NCBI RefSeq assembly: GCF_029227915.1
Contig: NC_079880.1
Location: 32,233,501-32,297,500 of the forward strand
Origin: Hydractinia symbiolongicarpus
Lineage: Eukaryota > Cnidaria > Hydrozoa > Anthoathecata > Hydractiniidae
Reading direction: 5' to 3'
Length of the DNA: 64,000 bases
Shown piece by piece: positions 58,249 through 64,000 of this stretch (positions within the stretch are counted from its first letter, which is position 1; each line of letters begins with the position of its first letter). The notes under the pieces were generated by a model. The model searched no databases and was not told where the DNA came from. It was given only the letters and a program-made list of their open reading frames with translations. The translations under genes were made by a program, and so were the position numbers.

Positions 58249-58286
58249 GCTTTATTATTAGCTGATTTTCGTTTCAAATAAATGCA
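58249..58286. promoter_or_regulatory. 38-bp divergent promoter region
   Basis: Only 38 bases separate the capsid ATG (minus, 58248) and the ATG at 58287 (plus). On the minus strand the gene follows AATAATAAAGC; on the plus strand CAAATAAATGCA precedes the ATG. Both show the element's start motif, so two promoters must overlap or lie back to back. Confidence 0.6.
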
Positions 58287-59158
58287 ATGCCGATTAATCC
58301 AATATACGAAGGAGACGACTTTACGCCAGAGGAAAACATTCCAGACTAGGATGGATCTTTCAGTAGGCCTGATGCCAGCTCCACGCTAACGCCAGAGCAG
58401 AGTCAATCGCCTAGCGCCTCAGCACAAGACACCACAACAAGACAGAAGGAAGAGCTACTAAAATCAAAGGTCGACGATCTTTACGAACACCTTGGTGAGG
58501 AGCTGGGGCTGCCAATCGCGAGATATTACAACGAGTTTGAGGCACAAGGAAACCAGCTTCTTTTCGATGGCATAGAGATCACGAAAAGACATGGTGAATT
58601 AAGGAGCGTTGCCGAGATACGGAGGAGGTTAGGTACAAATCGCTTGCAAGCCATGGGGTTTACCGACTATACTACACAAAACAAAGGCAGTAAAGTAATG
58701 CCCAGAAACTCCTTAACGAGATTGTTCACGTTGATCGCCTAGCGTCTCAGCAAGAGAAGGCCGATGATATCGAAATGATGCCGCTGCTCGAGAATGTCCT
58801 TGATGAAACGGAGAGCCTGATCGATAGCCTAGCGGCCGTGTCAGCGGCTCAGCATGAGCAAGGCCCGTCTCAGCAAGAGACTCCCTTTGGCGGCAGCGAA
58901 GCCTTCACAGAGCGTGAAAGAAGAGGGCTCAACCTCGAGCTTCAAACGCTAAGGGGTAACCTGAAGCACTTGAAAAACAAGATGATTGGACCGCGCATAT
59001 TTCAGCACATTTTGAAATTCGGCAATTTCCTTACCCGTGTCGCTAGGTCTAATTATCACATCCTCAAATGTCGTCAGGTACAGACGTTGAGCATCAATTG
59101 CGCTGTCTTGATTTCCAATGATTCCAGATCTTGCATTTGCCTGGCTTTCGAGAATTAG
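58287..59158 (+). pseudogene. Hypothetical virion-type protein, stop plus frameshift
   Basis: From ATG 58287 the frame gives an acidic start, then TAG at 58347-58349, and continues in frame: QKEELLKSKVDDLYEHLGEE, EAQGNQLLFDGIEITKRHGE, EIRRRLGTNRLQAMGF, up to TAG at 58740. The frame changes between 58694 and 58740 and continues as DRLASQQEKADDIEMMPLLE and on to RGLNLELQTLRGNLKHLKNK. The last open part, to 59158, runs over the opposite gene, so the true end is probably near 58990. No family recognised. It contains three copies of the short SQQE/AAVSA-encoding repeat. An ATG 5 bases upstream (58282) is in another frame. Divergent from the capsid gene; probably a virion component. Confidence 0.45.
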
Positions 59159-59458
59159 GTAGGCATAGAAGCGCACGCTTTGGGATAACCGTTCAATACC
59201 AATACGAGTGAGGCCCTGGGATTTTTCAATGATCCAGCGACTCCACGAGTCCTCGTCAAGATAGCTGGGGCCTGAACCAGGATAATCTTTGCGATGAAGT
59301 TGCCAACTACTGAAGATGGTTTCGTTCCTCCACTCCTGCTCACTACCAGGTACTCCAAACTCGAGAGCCAGTTGCTGGAGTTTTTGTTTGTTGAACGGGT
59401 TGTTTAGACGTCGAAATCTAACTGAGCCCGGTAGAGAAATGTCAAGCTCCGATAGAAT
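58949..59458 (-). pseudogene. 5'-truncated late protein of element C (possible minor capsid)
   Basis: 169 codons are open on the minus strand from just after a TAA (59459-59461) to the stop at 58949, with no ATG at the upstream end. Coding character is strong: LPGSVRFRRLNNPFNKQKLQ, EFGVPGSEQEWRNETIFSSW, YLDEDSWSRWIIEKSQGLTR, YAYLILESQANARSG and YLTTFEDVIIRPSDTGKEIA. I do not recognise the family with certainty; its place at the right end beside the capsid gene fits a second virion protein. The upstream end coincides with the beginning of Harbinger-like sequence, so the gene was probably cut there. It overlaps the plus-strand gene tail-to-tail. Confidence 0.55.
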
Positions 59459-59593
59459 TTAACGGATTTGGAAATAGGCGTGAAATCGATACACGGCACG
59501 AACCATAGGCAACTCGGAGGTAAAATGCTGCATGGAAATACCGCAAGCAGATTTTGCACAGTAGGTAGTCAGAAAACGAAATCGAAAATACAA

Positions 59594-60535
59594 ATGGCTG
59601 CAATAAATAGACGCTTGCTTTTACTAATTTTGCTGCGAAGAAGATTATTTAGAGCAAGGCAAAGCAAGCGATGTTGGGTTCGTAAAATATTTTCTGAACG
59701 TACTTTTAAAGGTGAATATCATGTGGTCATTCAAGAAATGAAATTGTTTGACCATGAGTATTTTTTTAAACAATTTCGCATGTCACCAACCCGGTTTGAG
59801 CATTCGTTGTCACTGTTTGCTCCAATTATTACAAAATGTTCATTGCCCAGGGAGGCAATTAGTCCGTCAGAAAGACTTTGTTTAACATTACGCTATCTAG
59901 TGACTGGTGATTCTCAAGTATCCATTGCATGTAGTTATCGCGTAAGTTCGACATCAATTACTCGCATACTTGCAGAAACGTGCGAAGCTCTTTGGACAAT
60001 GTTATTGAGAGAAGGCTACTTTATCCCAAAAGTTTGAAGAATTATGGAACTTTCCAAACTGCGTAGATGCAATTGATGGTAAACACGTTATGATGCAAGC
60101 ACCTGCATCATCTGGCTCTACTTTTTTTAATTATAAAAAGCATCACAGCATAGTTCTGTTAGCTGTAATGCCACTTACGAATTTACGCTAGTGGACGTAG
60201 GTCAGTCAGGACGGAATAGCGATGGAGAAGTGTTTTTAAATAGTGACCTTGGAACGGCAATAAACGATCAAACGTTGGGCATTCCTAATGCAAGAATACT
60301 TCGTGGAACTCAAGAGAATTTCCCATATGTTTTTGTGGGCGATGCAGTTTTTCGAAGCAGTGAAACGTCTTTCAGGAAATCCAGCTCAGCAAAAAAATTG
60401 CATATTAGCAGCTTTTTGTTGCCTGCCCCTGAACGTGTCATCTTCTCTCTTCGTTGAAGGCACTTCCGATAGTTGTCATGCAACTTCTCCCATTCCTTTT
60501 TCAGATATTCCACTTAAATAAAATAAACTTCTTAA
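59594..60535 (+). pseudogene. PIF/Harbinger transposase (DDE_Tnp_4 type), decayed
   Basis: DDE transposase relic. From ATG 59594: a basic N-terminus, LFDHEYFFKQFRMSPTRFEH and LTLRYLVTGDSQVSIACSYR (helix-turn-helix region), then EALWTMLLREGYF. The frame breaks at about 60035; beyond it WNFPNCVDAIDGKHV holds the first catalytic Asp (about 60060-60085). A further break near 60170 precedes LVDVGQSGRNSDGEVF with the second Asp (about 60190-60235). After VFVGDAVF (about 60350) the family's catalytic Glu region is missing and the frame shifts; a C-terminal remnant continues to about 60520. Inactive. It pairs with the minus-strand accessory gene at 60691. Confidence 0.82.
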
Positions 60536-60690
60536 GATATAGCTACTATTTGTAAAAATAAAACCCACGAAAAAATTAAAGAAATATCATTAATTCGTGG
60601 AAATTTGAAAGTACATGTATAGCTAGACAGCTACAACTGAAAAATAATTTTTTAGTTTTGTATAAACTAAGCAAAAAAGGTAGCTAGTAG

Positions 60691-61218
60691 CTAAGCTAGC
60701 TTAACATCAATGTCTCCCAATCTTTTTGAAATTTCCACCCAGGACCTTATTTTTCCTTTGTCTGTGTATTCTGTCAAGTACACTTTCCATATGCACGAGT
60801 ACTCTGGCATTAGCTTTACTAACCTTTTATGCACAGAGAGTTCTTCACGTTCTTCTTCACAAGTAGATTTATCAGCAAGATCTTGCTGCTGTTCTGAGTC
60901 ATCAGCATTCTCTTGGGCACTTGGAACTGAAGGACTTGCAATTCCAGAAACAATGCCAGGACTTATAACGCCAGAAAAGCGTTGTTGAAAACAAGATACA
61001 GGTGATGGAAGGGGAGATGTAACTGTGGCACTAGCTGCTGGTGCTTAAGGGATCATCACAGCAGAACGAACAGGATATCACACACGTATCTGCGGTGTTC
61101 TTGGTTGTCCAATGCTACAAATTCTCTGTTGTCGCTTCACATGCTCCACAAACAACTTGTTTCTTAAAATCATTTCGTCTTCCCTTGAAGTTTCATCACT
61201 ACTAGTGTTGTTTGCCAT
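60691..61218 (-). pseudogene. Harbinger accessory DNA-binding protein (MADF/Myb-SANT type), broken
   Basis: PIF/Harbinger elements carry a second gene for a Myb/SANT or MADF protein that escorts the transposase. Reading from ATG 61218: MANNTSSDETSREDEMILRN, a basic helix, then stops at 61078-61080 (TGA) and 61045-61047 (TAA), a Pro/Ser-rich linker, an acidic stretch, and finally KLMPEYSCIWKVYLTEYTDK followed by WVEISKRLGDI, which matches the start of a MADF domain. The reading ends at 60691, perhaps at a former splice donor (GTTAAG). The opposite orientation to the transposase is normal for the family. Confidence 0.6.
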
Positions 61219-61417
61219 TTTGTTGTTTGTTTACTCTACATCTAGCAATTTCAGCTACCATTTTTGTCCAATTTAAGTCGAGTTGATTGGTTGAAAATAT
61301 TTTTTCCGCCGTAAAGAAAAAAAAGTTGAAAATTTTCAACTTTTATTTTTGTTCCAACTTTTTCAGCGGCAAAAAAAGAACCACCTCTTTTTTGATATAC
61401 TGTGCATGTGCAATTCG

Positions 61418-61467
61418 GAAATTTTTCTTTTCCGCGGAAAATTTTCCTGAGTGGAAACGGGCCTTTA
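61418..61467. mobile_element. Right terminal repeat of the Harbinger-like element
   Basis: The sequence TTTTCCGCGGAAAATTTTCC then TGAGTGGAAACGGGCCTTTA has the look of a Harbinger terminus and contains the palindrome TTTTCCGCGGAAAA. The matching left end is not visible near 59460, so the element is truncated or rearranged on the left. Confidence 0.5.
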
Positions 61468-62082
61468 GTTCTATTGTTACTGGTACACCGTAATTTATTT
61501 GAACTTCACCCTTATACATTAAAACACACCCTGTAGCTACATACACCATCTTTGCACCATATGCAATAAACCTATCCATATTTCCTTATACAGAACTTCT
61601 TATCTATATCTGCATTACCTATACCTTGATCATCCATAGTTCGATTACTTATATCTTGATTAATCCATACTTCGACTAACCACGATTCAAATTAATATTT
61701 TATTGATATGGGATTTTTCCATTCAAAAACAGTGAAAAAAAAACACCGTAAACAGCAAAATTATACCATTCCGGCAACTTTAGTATTTTTGTTTTACATG
61801 GCAAGGCGTTCAGTACTGTGCTGTTCGGTACTCTAATCTTAAGTCTTAATATCCCCAAACCCGAGAAAAAGTAAAAATGTCAAAATACTATTGTTTGAAC
61901 CAGTAACATATACACACGCTTAATCAATGTATCTATGATTTCCTTATAAGAACCCTCCGAAATATGGCGCTTTTCTGTAGTTACTTTTTTTTCCATCTAG
62001 CGATGGCGTAAGATAATACAACAATGTAACAACTGAAGTATGTTTTTAAAATCCAGATAATCCAACCGCGTCAAATCTGTCC
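61468..62082. other. Non-coding stretch between Harbinger and lectin exon
   Basis: AT-rich, no gene seen. Imperfect TATCTTGATTA.TC.AT and TTCGATTACT words repeat at 61600-61690. In direction of the lectin gene this is its 3' flank. Confidence 0.4.
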
Positions 62083-62485
62083 TCAAGAAACTGTTTTTTT
62101 GTGTTTAAAACGTTTTAAGACCATTGATCTGCGCATACCACTCATTTCTCTGCATTCGTATTTAATGCGTGCGTATTTTTTGACGTGTGGACAGAGCTCT
62201 GTATCAAAGTACAAAGATGAACCCACTAGTGAACATTCTTGATAACCTTGACACACTTCAGAGACTTTTCTGTATGCGTAATCATGATCAAACGGAGAAC
62301 ACATTTCTTTGTCACTTTGCGATGACAAAGGATCGTCAACTTGGCAATCTATTTTATTATCACGTCCCCAGAACGCATCGCTCACCCGAATGCCTTCGTA
62401 ATCGTTACATATGATGTTGATTGGTTCATCCTGACATGCTATTGCTGTATTATTCGATCCTTTTAGCCAATTGGAAAGTCTCCCT
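62083..62485 (-). CDS. Terminal exon with a galactose-binding (SUEL-type) lectin domain
   Basis: A host-type gene fragment. Reading minus, the domain runs from about 62425 to 62140: IACQDEPINIICNDYEGI, VSDAFWGR, CSPFDHDYAYRKVSEVCQGY, CSLVGSSLYFDTELCPHV and YARIKYEC. The Cys pattern and the final YxxIxYxC are typical of SUEL/rhamnose-binding lectin domains, which bind galactose or rhamnose and are usually secreted or on adhesion receptors. A splice acceptor (TTATGTGTTTCACAG) lies just upstream at 62486-62500, so this is a 3' exon; upstream exons are expected to the right but I did not find them. Ends KHKKTVS then stop. Confidence 0.65.
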
Positions 62486-62725
62486 CTGTGAAACACATAA
62501 GTTTGTGGGAAAATAACGAGCACTGTGAAGAACGTCTATAGATAAAAGTAAATAAATAAATACTTATAATACAGTAAGATACAGCGAAAAACAAGAAACA
62601 ATTATACGTGAAGTGTTTAGTACATGCATGGTACATGTTAGCAGGAATCACAGATCACTTAGAATCAAAGGAGTCAGGAGTTTGTTAGTAGATTCTTAAG
62701 AAGGTTCTAATTCTAGTGACGAAAT
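62486..62725. other. Probable intron sequence of the lectin gene
   Basis: AT-rich and without coding signals. It begins (in gene direction) somewhere to the right and ends at the acceptor at 62486. Confidence 0.4.
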
Positions 62726-62992
62726 TCAAGTGTTTACAAGCAATCCGTCTATAAGCAATAAACATTTAAAAAATTTGTTTAAATATCTTTTCAATGAAAA
62801 GTTTTTGTGGCAGGTATTTGATAATGCTGTATTTCTCTCCATAACTGCTTGATATCTCAAATTGTTGAGCCTCCTCTGTTCTTGTAAAAATTTCAATACC
62901 AAAATACTTAGTAGTTGTAACAACGTTGAAGAACTCACGAGAACTGCATTCAAGGCTGAAAAAAGCGCAAGCTGTCTCTTGTTGGAAGCCAT
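62726..62992 (-). pseudogene. Possible N-terminal remnant of a Harbinger-type transposase
   Basis: From ATG 62992 an 88-codon frame reads MASNKRQLALFSALNAVLVS, a hydrophobic Leu-rich stretch (LLQLLSILVLKFLQEQRR), then LRYQAVMERNTAL and a tail. The Leu-rich then Arg-rich layout resembles the start of the transposase at 59594 (NRRLLLLILLRRRLFRARQS), and it lies just inside an element end (63055-63184). The rest of a transposase is absent. Low certainty. Confidence 0.3.
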
Positions 62993-63054
62993 GTTTAAAA
63001 TGAATCTGTGGGATGAAAGTTCATAATTCAGCATGTATTTGAGAATGGTTTTCA

Positions 63055-63187
63055 TTTCATGCCGGCATGAAATGAAACTCATTTCATGCCGGCAGGAACG
63101 CTCTGTGTGAACCAAAAAATTTTCATGCCGGCATGAAATTTCATGCCGGCATGAGTTTCATGTCGGGTACGTGTAAACAGCCCCTAA
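63055..63187. mobile_element. Terminal region of an inverted-repeat transposon with CATGCCGGCATG palindromes
   Basis: CATGCCGGCATG, a perfect 12-bp palindrome, occurs at about 63059, 63124 and 63142, with a variant near 63086, flanked by GAAAT/ATTTC. The end reads TCGGGTACGTGTAAACAGCC then CC followed by TAA (63185-63187), a possible 3-bp target site as used by Harbinger elements. The element body lies to the left. Confidence 0.6.
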
Positions 63188-63696
63188 TAAGGCAGAGATT
63201 AAAACGTTTTCCCTCATTAAACATGTTTTGAAAACGTAGCACGCAATTTTAGTACGCAGTCATGCTATAAACTATGCTAATTTCTCATTTATGAAACCTG
63301 TGTAATAATCTCAAAATTCTCAAAAACTTGAAATAAACAGATTTAAAAGTATTGTATTGTATTGTATTTACAACGGCATACAAAAATTACTTACAGCAAT
63401 ACAGTCCGCAAACATTATCAGTGAAAGACGGTCTCAGTTATTTTAGCCTCATGTTGCCCATGCGCTTGGCGTGTTTTTAAACTCGTGTTCTGTATGATGC
63501 ATTCTTAACGCTTGAATTCACAAAAGTATTTTTGCAACTCAAAAACTGTTTTGAATGTGATAATAAAGATTTAAACTAAATTTTTTGTGAGAAAAATTTG
63601 ACACAAAGAGCAACCCAAATCTTTATTAGGTCCCAATTAAGCAAGAAAAGTCAATTCAATAAATGTACGGTGGAGTCAGTTTCAGTAACACGACGT
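63188..63696. other. AT-rich spacer
   Basis: No gene. A short (TATTG)n run lies at about 63346-63366. Confidence 0.45.
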
Positions 63697-63765
63697 CTGT
63701 TTTTGCAGACAGACAGAATACAGCTAGTATTAATATAGGGAGGTGTGTGAAGAATCTTAGGTTAG
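63697..63765. repeat. Fragment of the dispersed CAGACA...TATTAATATAG repeat
   Basis: TTTTTGCAGACAGACAGAAT then ACAGCTAGTATTAATATAGG matches the right part of units at 35380-35410 and 37180-37215. Confidence 0.55.
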
Positions 63766-63852
63766 GTCGCATTAGGTTTGAATAAATCTTAGATAAAATC
63801 GCGCAGACGTGGTGAGTGTTTTTTTTTACCTCAATTCCATGATTGATATTTC

Positions 63853-64000
63853 TTAGGGGCCGGTTACGCGTACCCGATGTTTAAACCATAGTCATAAGAA
63901 AGAGAGATAGTCTGGGCATTGCAGCAAGTACGCTTCGCTCCCCGTATCGAGGTTGTGTTCCAGAATTTCCTCATACCCAGTCTATTTTAGCGTGTACGAA
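63853..64000. mobile_element. Left end of a second related transposon
   Basis: TTA then GGGGCCGGTTACGCGTACCC GATG (63856-63879) matches the reverse complement of the element end at 63157-63184 with a few differences. The two ends face away from each other, so a second element starts here and leaves the window. Confidence 0.45.

Noticed and set aside
46287-59158. Stop-codon reassignment (TAG read as an amino acid) in element C
   Set aside because: TAG interrupts several genes, but TAA, frameshifts, a lost start codon and a 5' truncation also occur, and intact genes end in TAG, TAA and TGA. Ordinary decay explains it better.
46287-59458. Integrated retrovirus or LTR element, suggested by the retrovirus-type integrase
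   Set aside because: There is no reverse transcriptase, protease or long terminal repeats, and the integrase sits with a DNA polymerase, packaging ATPase and capsid gene, the Maverick/Polinton arrangement.
61287-61579. Short frames on both strands around the Harbinger terminus
   Set aside because: They cover terminal-repeat and A/T-rich sequence; no domain or start signal supports them.

Overview
The window reads as nuclear DNA of an animal, most likely a cnidarian. The grounds are eukaryote-style mobile elements (Maverick/Polinton-type DNA elements, PIF/Harbinger, small inverted-repeat elements), very long AT-rich non-coding stretches, and one exon encoding a galactose/rhamnose-binding (SUEL-type) lectin domain on the right edge. 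The cnidarian assignment is inference; no rRNA, mitochondrial or other diagnostic host gene is present.

Layout. (1) 1-28330 is one uninterrupted tandem satellite of about 182 bp monomers, already running at base 1. It contains higher-order repeats of about 723-732 bp (four monomers) and two large internal duplications (offsets 5284 and about 4865 bp). (2) 28331-34400 is gene-poor, AT-rich DNA filled with degenerate tandem and dispersed repeats. (3) 34463-35110 (element A) is a broken gene with a SAP-like N-terminus followed by 24-residue repeats. (4) 35200-39700 is repeat-rich, with a TTAA-flanked miniature element and a 128-bp tandem array. (5) 39760-42411 (element B) is a decayed protein-primed-type family B DNA polymerase, cut off inside the palm and followed by a transposase-like fragment. 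(6) 43150-45993 holds an 81-bp tandem array, an AACGTT-rich array and a 724-bp inverted-repeat element. (7) 46287-59458 (element C) is the centrepiece: a nearly complete Maverick/Polinton (adintovirus-like) endogenous element. (8) 59594-61467 is a decayed PIF/Harbinger element. (9) 61468-64000 holds the lectin exon and the ends of two further inverted-repeat elements.

Element C encodes a family B DNA polymerase, a Fic-domain protein, two small membrane proteins, an A32/FtsK-like packaging ATPase, a small unrecognised protein, two tandem BRO-type proteins and a hypothetical acidic protein on the plus strand. On the minus strand are a retrovirus-type integrase, a membrane-anchored helical protein, a candidate major capsid protein and a truncated late protein. 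Polymerase, integrase, packaging ATPase and capsid are the core Polinton kit; Fic and BRO are accessory genes typical of large DNA viruses. The copy is decayed: the polymerase, ATPase, first BRO, integrase and some virion-type genes carry frameshifts or stops. Fic, the second BRO, the capsid candidate, the acidic protein and two membrane proteins remain open.

The most interesting signals are regulatory. Nearly every element C gene, and the first genes of elements A and B, start directly behind an A/T motif of the form TATAATAA / TATAAGAAAG / ATAAATG, 0-13 bases before the ATG. Five genes are followed within about 50 bases by inverted repeats that would form RNA hairpins. Together these suggest an element-encoded expression code resembling late promoters and hairpin 3' ends of large cytoplasmic DNA viruses.
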